The position numbers and the translations under genes are program-made. Positions 8,729 through 14,872 of a stretch of DNA of 23,199 nucleotides are shown here, piece after piece. The DNA is taken from IMG/VR virus record IMGVR_UViG_3300012936_000181, positions 1 to 23,199 of that record; one strand, given 5' to 3'. The stretch's first letter is position 1, and each line of letters begins with the position of its first letter. This stretch comes from a virus. Under the pieces are notes generated by a model. The model saw only the letters and a list, made by a program, of their open reading frames with translations, was not told the origin of the DNA and searched no databases.

Positions 8729-9020
8729 TATTTAATCTCCAAGTATATGTTTTTCTTCCAGAGCCACCCATAACTTTCTTATCTGTTTTTAACAGCTTAT
8801 CTTGATTTGTTAAATCGGTTATTGCTCTTCGTATTGAAGTTAATGGTGTTTGTTCATTAATTGAATCGTTATCAATTAAAAAAGACCACACATCATTAGC
8901 AGACAAACTTTCATTAGGATAAGTTTGAAAAACTGCTAAGGTTAATTCATTTTGATTGTTAGCTTGTTCTAGGTTTGCTTTATATCCAGTTCCACTTTCA
9001 TTGGTTGTATTATAATACAT
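8721..9020 (-). CDS. Winged-helix-like small DNA-binding protein
   Basis: 99 aa from the ATG at 9020, preceded by AAAGGAGGGG. An upstream in-frame ATG at 9101 exists but has no such site and would add a hydrophobic stretch, so 9020 is preferred. The pattern NELTLAVFQTYPNESLSANDVW, then TPLTSIRRAITDLTNQDKLLKT, then GGSGRKTYTWRL reads as a winged helix: helix, recognition helix and beta-wing. It may regulate or assist replication; no closer assignment. Confidence 0.6.
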   Translation of the reverse strand: MYYNTTNESGTGYKANLEQANNQNELTLAVFQTYPNESLSANDVWSFLIDNDSINEQTPLTSIRRAITDLTNQDKLLKTDKKVMGGSGRKTYTWRLNNV

Positions 9021-9062
9021 TACCCCTCCTTTGTTTTTATATTTAAGACAAAAAGATATTAT

Positions 9063-9077
9063 TACGTTATAAACGTA
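9063..9077. promoter_or_regulatory. Palindrome upstream of the winged-helix gene
   Basis: TACGTT-ATA-AACGTA is a perfect 6+6 palindrome 43 bases upstream of the ATG at 9020, inside the only sizeable gap (9021-9107) of the lower early operon. It could be an operator, or part of an internal promoter with nearby AT-rich -10-like sequence. No protein is assigned to it. Confidence 0.35.
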
Positions 9078-9107
9078 TTTGAATAAGTTGATGTTTAACA
9101 TAGTTAT

Positions 9108-9308
9108 CTACTCATCACAATTTTCACATTGTTTCCAAGTTGGATTTAGTCCTATGTACTCCTGTTCTGTTACTCTTTTAGGATTTGAAATTGCTCTGTT
9201 AATCTCCAATGCAACATTTTTAATTTCAGGTGGCAATTTTCTAACATAGTGACTATCAAAAATATGTTTCAACACTTCTGTTTCTTTTGGATTCAATTTT
9301 AACATCAT
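9108..9308 (-). CDS. Small protein of unknown function
   Basis: 66 aa, starting MMLKLNPKETEVLKHIFDSH and ending CENCDE. The first half looks like a helical, HTH-like segment, and the C-terminal CxxC is a half zinc knuckle. The start overlaps the stop of the metallophosphoesterase by 4 bp (ATGA), so translation is coupled. No family recognised. Confidence 0.6.
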   Translation of the reverse strand: MMLKLNPKETEVLKHIFDSHYVRKLPPEIKNVALEINRAISNPKRVTEQEYIGLNPTWKQCENCDE

Positions 9309-10534
9309 ATCGTTACCTCAAATATGGTTTTCTTTGGTTTTAGTTTGTTGGACGATTTTGCGTTATAGCTTTCAAGCTCACTATCTATATCGTAACACTC
9401 TTCTCCAACATATTGTAAATCTATTTTCATAGCGTCTATATTTTTATCTTTATGAAAAATATAAATATTTTGACTTGCTCTTCCTGATAGATTTAATCCT
9501 TTCTCGCTGTATTCGTTAGCTCCAACTAATGAACTACTTCTACTAGCTATATCTCCTACCCTTGCAGAGTGTATATGTCCAGAAATAATATAGTCTATCT
9601 GAACACCTCTACCTGCGTATCTTCCTTTAATCTGATTTACGCTTTTTTCATATTGGGTAGTAAAACTTCCGTTCCCGTGTAATAATAATAAATTTTGACC
9701 TTGAACGTTTACAACGCACTCTGCAGGGTCATCTTGTACAAATCTTACATCAGATTCTTTAAAATAATGTCTCAAAATTTCAAATATAACAAAATCGTAA
9801 TTGTCACTAGCCATAAAGTCTGACCAACCCCAGTCTTGCTTTAATCTACTTTCGTTACCTGTAACACAAGCTACTGAAACAGAGTAATCTTTACCTATAT
9901 CGTAAATAACTTGCTGCAATAAATCTACTGCTAAAAATACAGCTTTTGAGCGATTTGTAGACATATTGAGCATTTCGTCAAGACGTCTATCTGAATTTAT
10001 TAAATCTCCAGTAATAGCTATTAATACGTTTTTAATATCATATACTTTAAAAATTTCTTTTGCTCTACTTACGTAGTGTTTTAAGCGTCTACTAGCAACC
10101 TTGAAATCATAATTGTTATGAGGTAAGGAAACAAGTTCGTTAAAATGTGTATCAGATATTTGCAGAACTCCAGTAGATTTTCCCTGTTTAACTTTCTTAA
10201 ATTTAAAATCTGAAAAATTCTTTTGTTGCAATAGTGCCTGAATATCAAATAATAAATTATGTATTGCATTTTCATATCTAGCTTGTTCTCTAAACGCCTT
10301 TCTTTCTATTCTGTTAGTATCTTGGGCAGATTGTTTCTGCTTTGCTAACTTGATGTTTTCTCGGACAATCTCTAGGTCTAATAGTTGTGGATTCACAGTT
10401 CTTACGCCACAATCTTTACACATATAGCGCTGCTTATAACTTCCGTCATAATTCTTTTGACGGGACTTTTTAATCATATTTTTGCTGTCACAACTAGGAC
10501 AAGCTATGATATATCCGTCTTCTGTCACTTTCAT
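9305..10534 (-). CDS. Metallophosphoesterase with an N-terminal zinc ribbon
   Basis: 409 aa. The zinc ribbon has C12/C15 and C39/C42 (CPSC and CKDC), then a coiled-coil linker of about residues 55-105. A calcineurin-like phosphoesterase domain follows: ISDTHF (D128, H130), GD at 176-177, GNES (N227), LLHGNGS (H286) and GHIH at 319-322. All metal-binding motifs of the family are present. Related domains act as SbcD/Mre11-type nucleases. The neighbouring PD-(D/E)XK nuclease and ERF protein suggest DNA processing in recombination or replication. It overlaps both neighbours by 4 bp. Confidence 0.8.
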   Translation of the reverse strand: MKVTEDGYIIACPSCDSKNMIKKSRQKNYDGSYKQRYMCKDCGVRTVNPQLLDLEIVRENIKLAKQKQSAQDTNRIERKAFREQARYENAIHNLLFDIQALLQQKNFSDFKFKKVKQGKSTGVLQISDTHFNELVSLPHNNYDFKVASRRLKHYVSRAKEIFKVYDIKNVLIAITGDLINSDRRLDEMLNMSTNRSKAVFLAVDLLQQVIYDIGKDYSVSVACVTGNESRLKQDWGWSDFMASDNYDFVIFEILRHYFKESDVRFVQDDPAECVVNVQGQNLLLLHGNGSFTTQYEKSVNQIKGRYAGRGVQIDYIISGHIHSARVGDIASRSSSLVGANEYSEKGLNLSGRASQNIYIFHKDKNIDAMKIDLQYVGEECYDIDSELESYNAKSSNKLKPKKTIFEVTI

Positions 10535-10890
10535 TTAGTCAATCTCTTGAATCCGTTGCTATTGTTTATTAAATCTAATAAATCCTCAAATTCAAAGCAA
10601 ACCATTACTTTTGAGTGGTTTCTAGAGAAAACCAACAAAGGTTTTAAATCTTCTGAATTTTCAAATGCCTGTTCGTAACACTTCCAAATATTAATTTTTT
10701 CTACTTTTTTACACTCTACTGCATAAGGAAAAGTATCTCTACCTGCTTTAGATAATATAATATCCATACCACTCTCTCCCATAACTGCTGTCTTGATGTC
10801 GTGTTCATTTATACCCAACTTTTCCATAATCATTTCTCTTACTTTGTTCTGGAAGTTTCTGCCCTTTGCTTTTGCGCTACTTGGTTTCAT
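10531..10890 (-). CDS. PD-(D/E)XK nuclease, Holliday junction resolvase-like
   Basis: 119 aa. AKGRNFQNKVREMI is a helix typical of the family start. GESGMDIIL supplies the Asp (D43), AVECKK supplies the E-x-K pair (E59, K61), and a helix with INIWKCYEQA follows. Length and order fit small phage Holliday junction resolvases of the VRR/Hjc kind. The ATG at 10890 follows AAAGGAGCAAG, and the stop overlaps the metallophosphoesterase start. Substrate specificity cannot be told from sequence. Confidence 0.75.
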   Translation of the reverse strand: MKPSSAKAKGRNFQNKVREMIMEKLGINEHDIKTAVMGESGMDIILSKAGRDTFPYAVECKKVEKINIWKCYEQAFENSEDLKPLLVFSRNHSKVMVCFEFEDLLDLINNSNGFKRLTK

Positions 10891-11044
10891 CTTGCTCCTT
10901 TGGTTTTTTAATAAAATCGTTATATTCTTTCATTTTTTTATAAAGTTTTTGATACTTATTAGTATGGAAGATTATATTGTTTTTGTTCAACTTACCCTCT
11001 ACTTTAATACTCCATTGAGTATCTACTTTAGGGAGCTTCAACAT
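10877..11044 (-). CDS. Small basic protein of unknown function
   Basis: 55 aa, too short for usual ORF cut-offs. It starts MLKLPKVDTQWSIKVEGK and continues as a lysine- and tyrosine-rich helix (KYQKLYKKMKEYNDFIKK). GGGAG lies just before the ATG at 11044. It overlaps the gene before it by 7 bp and the nuclease by 14 bp, filling what would otherwise be the only gap here. No family recognised. Confidence 0.6.
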   Translation of the reverse strand: MLKLPKVDTQWSIKVEGKLNKNNIIFHTNKYQKLYKKMKEYNDFIKKPKEQDETK

Positions 11045-11238
11045 CTACTCCCGTCTAATATTTTATGATATTCTTCTTTATTGCCCATTGTTTCTTCAGC
11101 TATTTTTTCTTGAAATTCAAAGTATGTTATTATTTCTTCATCGCAGTCGCAATCATAAACTTCCTCAATGCCACAATATCCACAAACAAGCATATTATCT
11201 AAATCGTTTTCATCTTCAGCCATTGTGAATTTTATCAT
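11038..11238 (-). CDS. Small acidic zinc-knuckle protein
   Basis: 66 aa from the ATG at 11238, which has AGGAGG 9 bases upstream; the in-frame ATGs at 11262 and 11223 lack this. VCGYCGIEEVYDCDC offers four cysteines (CxxC then CxC) as a compact metal site in an acidic background (AEDENDLDN). It overlaps both neighbours. Function unknown. Confidence 0.6.
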   Translation of the reverse strand: MIKFTMAEDENDLDNMLVCGYCGIEEVYDCDCDEEIITYFEFQEKIAEETMGNKEEYHKILDGSRC

Positions 11239-11395
11239 CTTTGCTTTCCTCCTCAGTATCAATAAAGTGGTCTATATATTCTTCTTTCTGGTCTTTGGTA
11301 TATCCCGTAGCTAATTCGTTAATTTCATCTACTTTGGCAGCAATCATATCTAACTGCATTTCTATTTCTTTTTGTACCTTATCTTTAATCTTCAT
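11216..11395 (-). CDS. Small helical acidic protein
   Basis: 59 aa starting MKIKDKVQKEIEMQLDMIAA at 11395, with GAGGAG 6 bases upstream. An in-frame start at 11422 has a poorer site. The whole chain looks like a single amphipathic or coiled-coil helix followed by an acidic tail (DTEEESKDD). It overlaps the following gene by 23 bp and the preceding one by 11 bp. No family recognised. Confidence 0.6.
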   Translation of the reverse strand: MKIKDKVQKEIEMQLDMIAAKVDEINELATGYTKDQKEEYIDHFIDTEEESKDDKIHNG

Positions 11396-11555
11396 TTGCG
11401 AACTCCTCTTTGATAATATCATCTATTATGAATATAATAGTTTTGTTTGTCTTGTACTTAATGAAATTAATTTGTTTAATATCTTCAATAATTCTATTCC
11501 ATTTAGTAGTGTTTTTATGCAACTCTTGTTGCGTCTTTAATAATAAATCACTCAT
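11385..11555 (-). CDS. Small protein of unknown function
   Basis: 56 aa, MSDLLLKTQQELHKNTTKWN then a lysine/isoleucine-rich second half (KTNKTIIFIIDDIIKEE). AAAGGAA precedes the ATG at 11555, which overlaps the TGA of the replication gene (ATGA). It closes the gap between two longer genes and is kept open by overlap on both sides. No family recognised. Confidence 0.6.
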   Translation of the reverse strand: MSDLLLKTQQELHKNTTKWNRIIEDIKQINFIKYKTNKTIIFIIDDIIKEEFANED

Positions 11556-12289
11556 TTGTATTCCTTTCTAGGTTGTATTTGTTCATCGCAACACGAAACA
11601 TATAAATCTCTATATTCCGATGTTGTCTTTGTTTTGTTACATTTGTCACATTGATAAACGTAAATCGGTTCATCATCTTCAACAGGTAACAATACCTCGT
11701 CAGTCCACCTTTCTTGATTTAAATAGGTTTCTGGATTTGGTATATATTGTTTGTTTTGCCATTGTTCTGACTTCTTTTGTAATTCTATGTTCTTAATAAT
11801 TGAATCAATAGGATAATCATTAGCGTCAAATTTATCTTGAACTTTCTTCTTTCCTACTTTCTTTGGATATAACTCCCAAAATCTTTCAAAGTCTTTATTT
11901 TCTTTTTTCTTACTTTCTTTCTTTCTTATAATAGGGTTAGCTCTGGGTTGGGACTGGGTTACTTTATAATCATTATAGGTTGAGTATCCGACGATAATAA
12001 CGTGGGTTACCTCTGGGTTAGATTTTACTTGAATCATATTTGTTTTTGTCAGCTTAGACAAAAATGTTCTTAATTGCTGTCTTGACATACCATTACGCTT
12101 TGCAAAGTTTCTCTGAGAGAATACAATTTCTCCTCTCTTAATCTCTATAATTTGATTGTTAATCAACATTGACGAGGGCTTTATACTTGCCCTCATCAAC
12201 ATATCAATCCAACACTTTAGATATAATGGATTATCCCATATCCAATTATCTTGGATTTTACGATATAGCTTTATAAAACTATTGTCCAA
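11552..12289 (-). CDS. Replication initiation/DnaT-like protein with winged helix and C-terminal zinc finger
   Basis: 245 aa from a TTG start at 12289; no in-frame ATG lies upstream before the neighbouring gene, and GGGAG is about 10 bases away. N-terminal FIKLYRKIQDNWIWDNP through FAKRNGMSRQQLRTFLSKL is the winged helix of phage replisome-organiser proteins. FWELYPKKVGKKKVQDKF (residues 137-154) and PNPETYLNQERW (185-196) are the usual C-terminal half. Two cysteine pairs (C214/C217 and C233/C234) add a zinc knuckle. Likely role: origin recognition or helicase loading. Confidence 0.75.
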   Translation of the reverse strand: MDNSFIKLYRKIQDNWIWDNPLYLKCWIDMLMRASIKPSSMLINNQIIEIKRGEIVFSQRNFAKRNGMSRQQLRTFLSKLTKTNMIQVKSNPEVTHVIIVGYSTYNDYKVTQSQPRANPIIRKKESKKKENKDFERFWELYPKKVGKKKVQDKFDANDYPIDSIIKNIELQKKSEQWQNKQYIPNPETYLNQERWTDEVLLPVEDDEPIYVYQCDKCNKTKTTSEYRDLYVSCCDEQIQPRKEYK

Positions 12290-12410
12290 GAACCCACATC
12301 TCCCAAGCTATAACTAATAGCTTATTGATGTCTAACACAGCCCATAAAACTATAACTACTGCCATAACTAATATAACAGATAGGTCTAAAAAATCTTCTA
12401 TCTCTTTCAT
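12279..12410 (-). CDS. Small single-pass membrane protein
   Basis: 43 aa. MKEIEDFLDLS is followed by a hydrophobic segment (VILVMAVVIVLWAVL, residues 12-26) and a second weaker one near the end (LLVIAWEMWVL). The ATG at 12410 overlaps the TAA of the ERF gene, and the 3' end overlaps the replication gene start by 11 bp. Small membrane proteins recur in this operon; function unknown. Confidence 0.55.
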   Translation of the reverse strand: MKEIEDFLDLSVILVMAVVIVLWAVLDINKLLVIAWEMWVLGQ

Positions 12411-12874
12411 TAGAACGGCAGCTCATCTGATTGTATAGTCTTAGGTTTTGCAGTCTTAGGTTTTGATTTTTTTTCATATACGTCAAAACCTTTAGCGTCT
12501 ATGTCTTCTTCTCCAAATACACCTAAAAAACTCATTAAGGCATATCTCCTAAGATAAGTAATCGCACTTCCAGAACTTTGATATACGTTCATACCTTTCA
12601 TACCACCTATAGGACTTTCTAAATTTCCTACTAAGAACTCTCCAGACTCGTGCATATAGATAGTTTCTATCCCAATAGTAGTTTCAGTACCGATTGGATT
12701 TTGTACAAACGATAATCCGTACTTGCTACACATTTGTCTGGCATAATTTAGCAAGTGGTCTAATGAAGCATACTTATAATTAAAACCCTGTGCATTAAGC
12801 TCTAGGTTTCTAAGTTCTTTCTGCATTTTCATTTGAGCAATAGCTAGATTTTTAATACTCTCACTTCTTTCCAT
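12410..12874 (-). CDS. erf: ERF-family single-strand annealing protein
   Basis: 154 aa. The ERF hallmarks are present: NYKYASLDHLLNYAR (32-46), YGLSFVQNP (52-60) and GSAITYLRRYALMSFLGVFG (102-121) followed by EEDIDA. Such proteins anneal complementary single strands and drive phage recombination and genome circularisation. A lysine/proline linker ends in SDELPF, the same tip as the SSB-like protein at 8471-8728. AAAGGAG sits 6 bases before the ATG at 12874. Confidence 0.85.
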   Translation of the reverse strand: MERSESIKNLAIAQMKMQKELRNLELNAQGFNYKYASLDHLLNYARQMCSKYGLSFVQNPIGTETTIGIETIYMHESGEFLVGNLESPIGGMKGMNVYQSSGSAITYLRRYALMSFLGVFGEEDIDAKGFDVYEKKSKPKTAKPKTIQSDELPF

Positions 12875-12992
12875 ATTTCTCTCCTTTGTTAAGGTCTTCA
12901 GACCATTTTCCTAAATCTCTAAACCCCGACACTATTAATAGTATCGTAGCTGTTATAATATATATTTCAATGCTGTTCAAAGAGATACCCAT
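12861..12992 (-). CDS. Possible small membrane protein overlapping ERF and the HTH gene
   Basis: 43 aa, ATG at 12992. MGISLNSIEIYIITATILLIVSGF gives one membrane segment (about residues 8-24), then a charged tail (RDLGKWSEDLNKGEKYGKK). It overlaps the HTH gene by 26 bp and ERF by 14 bp, and spans the otherwise empty 12875-12966. A GAGGA lies close to the start but with short spacing. The clear membrane/charged layout supports it; the start site is uncertain. Confidence 0.5.
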   Translation of the reverse strand: MGISLNSIEIYIITATILLIVSGFRDLGKWSEDLNKGEKYGKK

Positions 12993-13170
12993 AGTCCTCT
13001 TGCAGAGCATAGCATATTGCATATTTTCTGCTTTCTGGAATTTGACCTTTGTCTTTCCAGATATAAACAGCTTGTCTTGATACGCCGACTTTATCTGCTA
13101 ACCAAGTAACAGACCTTTGGTTTTCTTTCAACCATAAATCAAGCATATAGAAGTCATTTAGTTTATTCAT
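12967..13170 (-). CDS. Cro/Cl-type helix-turn-helix protein
   Basis: 67 aa. WLADKVGVSRQAVYIWKDKGQIPE is a textbook helix-turn-helix of the XRE/Cro family with the usual Trp-Lys after the recognition helix. Length is that of Cro. AAGGAG precedes the ATG at 13170. Candidate targets are the repeats in the 13.6-14.0 kb and 17.6-17.75 kb gaps. Confidence 0.7.
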   Translation of the reverse strand: MNKLNDFYMLDLWLKENQRSVTWLADKVGVSRQAVYIWKDKGQIPESRKYAICYALQEDYGYLFEQH

Positions 13171-13179
13171 ATATTCTCC

Positions 13180-13404
13180 TTATGTTTTCCAATCTTCTGT
13201 CCAGCCAGACTCAATAGCTGCAGAAATGAGCTGTTTTACGCTTAAATGCGAATTGCTCATATAATCATATAGCTTTAAGTCTCCAGTATCAACAGAAGTA
13301 GTTTCTGTATTAATAATTTCTCTATCTACGTATTGCACTTCTGCAACACGATTGACTCTTAAATAAAGAATCATAGAGTTTATTTGTTTGTCATTATATT
13401 CCAT
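13180..13404 (-). CDS. Small protein of unknown function
   Basis: 74 aa from ATG 13404 (MEYNDKQINSMILYLRVN), one base after the stop of the upstream gene; GAGG lies 9 bases upstream. Earlier in-frame ATGs sit inside the upstream gene. The second half (SNSHLSVKQLISAAIESGWTED) is probably helical. No family recognised. Confidence 0.6.
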   Translation of the reverse strand: MEYNDKQINSMILYLRVNRVAEVQYVDREIINTETTSVDTGDLKLYDYMSNSHLSVKQLISAAIESGWTEDWKT

Positions 13405-13405
13405 A

Positions 13406-13600
13406 TTATAAAACCTCATTTTCATTGGGTTTAAAATGTTCATTAAATCTATCATTAGCATAATTTAGTCCGTCTAAGTATCCTTTCTTATACTGATAGT
13501 CAATGTTTCTTTCCATAGTTTTATATAGCTTATGTCCATAGTAAATACATATTAGAAGTAAAACTAAAGCTATAGCAGTTAGTATTTCGTCGTGTGTCAT
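13406..13600 (-). CDS. Small membrane-anchored protein, first gene of the early operon
   Basis: 64 aa. An N-terminal membrane segment (EILTAIALVLLLICIYYGH, about residues 5-23) is followed by a charged, tyrosine-rich cytoplasmic tail (ERNIDYQYKKGYLDG). GGAG lies 5 bases before ATG 13600. It is the first gene after a 16-bp leader hairpin and a candidate TTGACT promoter. It could be anchored at the inner membrane; function unknown. Confidence 0.6.
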   Translation of the reverse strand: MTHDEILTAIALVLLLICIYYGHKLYKTMERNIDYQYKKGYLDGLNYANDRFNEHFKPNENEVL

Positions 13601-13613
13601 TTGTTCTCCAATC

Positions 13614-13689
13614 TTTAAGGTGCAATACTAATTGATAGTAACTGAGGTATATTAATGAGAAGATAGTTGTTGAAGTATCGCACCTTAAA
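13614..13689 (-). promoter_or_regulatory. Leader hairpin of the early operon
   Basis: Arms 13614-13629 and 13674-13689 enclose 44 bases. In the - strand RNA all 16 positions pair, one as G-U. In the + strand RNA that position is A-C and does not pair. The 3' arm ends 5 bases from the Shine-Dalgarno GGAG of the gene at 13406-13600. It may control translation or protect the 5' end. Confidence 0.6.
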
Positions 13690-13736
13690 ATATTTATGTT
13701 AGTATTGTATTTCATTAAGTTAAGTAATTCTACAGA

Positions 13737-13765
13737 GTTTAATAATAATTTTACAAAATAGTCAA
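13737..13765 (-). promoter_or_regulatory. Candidate promoter of the early operon
   Basis: On the - strand TTGACT (13760-13765) is followed after 15 bases by TATTAA (13739-13744), or after 17 bases by TTAAAC (13737-13742). The -35 is close to consensus and the -10 weak. It sits directly upstream of the leader hairpin and the first gene. Confidence 0.45.
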
Positions 13766-13807
13766 GATAATTAAATAATATTGTTTTTGTAGAGATAAAA
13801 GTTTATT

Positions 13808-13837
13808 TTAAAGGGAGTAATTCAAGGGTTTTTTCAT
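13808..13837 (-). CDS. Nine-codon ORF, possible leader peptide or cassette remnant
   Basis: MKKPLNYSL, with AAAGGAAAGGG just upstream and, further upstream, CCAACCTAACAAAG, the same leader as in the 14-17 kb array. AAGGGT before the ATG pairs with ACCCTT in codons 3-5 and could hide the ribosome site. It may be a leader peptide, or the remains of a cassette that lost its gene. Confidence 0.3.
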   Translation of the reverse strand: MKKPLNYSL

Positions 13838-13867
13838 TACCCTTTCCTTTCTTTGTTAGGTTGGAAA

Positions 13868-13900
13868 ATGGGGGAAATTTATTTTTCCTCCATTTTTTTT
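13868..13900 (+). terminator. Hairpin with T8 tract
   Basis: ATGGGGGAAA (13868-13877) pairs with TTTCCTCCAT (13884-13893) on the + strand with one G-U, followed by a run of eight T. On the - strand that pair would be A-C. It therefore reads best as a + strand intrinsic terminator, although no + gene is near; it could stop antisense transcription. Confidence 0.5.
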
Positions 13901-13915
13901 ACGCCTTTAGAAAAA

Positions 13916-13970
13916 AGTATCAAGTCTAAAATAATACGAAAAAAAAAGTATCAGGTCTAAAATAATACGA
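13916..13970. repeat. Two 24-bp direct repeats, 31 bp apart
   Basis: Copies at 13916-13939 and 13947-13970 differ at one position (AGTATCARGTCTAAAATAATACGA split as AGTATCARGTC and TAAAATAATACGA). Start-to-start spacing of 31 bp is close to three helical turns, as for operators or origin iterons bound on one face. Confidence 0.7.
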
Positions 13971-14006
13971 GGGGTAAACCAGCCCGTTTTGATAGACACC
14001 CCTATC

Positions 14007-14024
14007 GGTGGGGGAGGGGAGGGG
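14007..14024 (+). other. G-run tract, possible G-quadruplex
   Basis: GG, GGGGG, GGGG and GGGG are separated by single bases on the + strand in a region that is otherwise AT-rich. It could form a G-quadruplex on the + strand, next to the repeats and parS. Confidence 0.45.
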
Positions 14025-14032
14025 TTGCCCTA

Positions 14033-14050
14033 GTGTTTCACGTGAAACAC
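14033..14050. promoter_or_regulatory. parS: Perfect parS-type ParB binding site
   Basis: An 18-bp perfect palindrome contains TGTTTCACGTGAAACA (14034-14049), identical to the chromosomal parS consensus known from Bacillus, Caulobacter and many other bacteria. A specified 16-mer has about a 5 in a million chance of occurring in a window this size. It lies 17 bp beyond the stop of the gene at 14068-14391. No ParB-like gene is in the window. Confidence 0.85.
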
Positions 14051-14067
14051 CAGAGCAATTTGATAGG

Positions 14068-14391
14068 TCAATCAAGACGATTGATTCTGCGAAGTGTGGA
14101 AGCAATTTCTCTTGGGGTTAGCCAACCAAGAACATCTGAAGTTATTGGCGTGTCGTAGGTAATGTACCAACCAGACTCAAATTGATGTTCTGTTCGGCTC
14201 ATCAAGGGCTTTCTAAAGCTAATGACAGCTAATTCCCAGAAATGCTTTTTTCCGTAGCTTCTTGAGTGAGAAACAACACTAGCTCCTAAGTCATTAGGAA
14301 ACCTAAAAATGTGTTGAACTCCGTCGTGAAGTGTACGGCTATTGACAAGAAAATCGTTAAGATTTCCTGTGAATCTCTGTATTTCGTTCAT
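14068..14391 (-). CDS. Cassette-array protein of unknown function
   Basis: 107 aa from ATG 14391 (MNEIQRFTGNLNDFLVNSRT), with AAAGGAG 6 bases upstream; an earlier ATG at 14451 lies before the leader and is not used. It has an aromatic core (KKHFWELAVISFRKPL and FESGWYITYDTP) and a C-terminal helix (TPREIASTLRRINRL). It is the last gene of the array, next to parS. No family recognised. Confidence 0.65.
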   Translation of the reverse strand: MNEIQRFTGNLNDFLVNSRTLHDGVQHIFRFPNDLGASVVSHSRSYGKKHFWELAVISFRKPLMSRTEHQFESGWYITYDTPITSDVLGWLTPREIASTLRRINRLD

Positions 14392-14470
14392 TGTGTTCTC
14401 CTTTGTTCGGTTTTGTTTGGGGTTATATTGCTCAGAAGTGAGCAAAGACACCCCCGATTTCTCGGGGGCG
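14392..14470 (-). promoter_or_regulatory. Cassette leader 8: hairpin plus conserved leader
   Basis: On the - strand ACGCCCCCGA pairs with TCGGGGGTGT around GAAA-like loop bases (14448-14470), one position being G-U on this strand but A-C on the other. A second hairpin, TTGCTCA/TGAGCAA, follows. The usual end is present: AACAAAGGAG then the ATG. Confidence 0.6.
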
Positions 14471-14476
14471 TTTAGG

Positions 14477-14872
14477 TTATTTAATCTTAGCGTTGGGGAT
14501 ACTAAGAGTGCCAGACTTTAACAACTTTCTGGCTTCTTTAATTTTAATGCCTAGAACTGAGTGTCTAGTACATCTTTTTTCATCTAGCGCTGATTGTATA
14601 GCAGTTCGAAGTTTTATGTTCTTATTTGTTCTAAGTAGATATTTTCTTTTTTCTATATCTCTTTTGATTGACATTTCTAACTCTTTGCCTGTTTTTCTTC
14701 GTTTTGCATTTTTGATTCTAGCTTTAACACGTTGTTCTTTATTTGTCCAATATTGTGCCGTGCTATAAGCAACATCAAACTTATCGGCTATGCTTTGATA
14801 AGTCCAGCCCTCAGCTCTAAGTTCTCGCATTTTATTGACGTCTTCTTGAGTCAATTTATAGCGTTTATCCAT
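14477..14872 (-). CDS. Helix-turn-helix regulator-like protein in the cassette array
   Basis: 131 aa from ATG 14872 (MDKRYKLTQEDVNKMREL); the upstream ATG at 14917 lies before the leader. GWTYQSIADKFDVAYSTAQYW (residues 19-39) is an HTH like those of resolvases and phage regulators. The rest is very basic (NAKRRKTGKELEMSIKRDIEKR) and fits DNA binding. It is the only array gene with a DNA-binding fold, so it may regulate the array or the repeats nearby. Confidence 0.65.
   Translation of the reverse strand: MDKRYKLTQEDVNKMRELRAEGWTYQSIADKFDVAYSTAQYWTNKEQRVKARIKNAKRRKTGKELEMSIKRDIEKRKYLLRTNKNIKLRTAIQSALDEKRCTRHSVLGIKIKEARKLLKSGTLSIPNAKIK

Larger units (their letters stand above)
13601..14067. 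other. Regulatory intergenic region with promoter, repeats, G-rich tract and parS
   Basis: 467 bp without a sizeable gene, between the early operon and the cassette array. From left to right it holds a leader hairpin, a promoter candidate, a nine-codon ORF, a hairpin with T8, two 24-bp direct repeats, a G-run tract and the parS palindrome. Such a concentration suits a replication origin or a control region. Confidence 0.6.
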
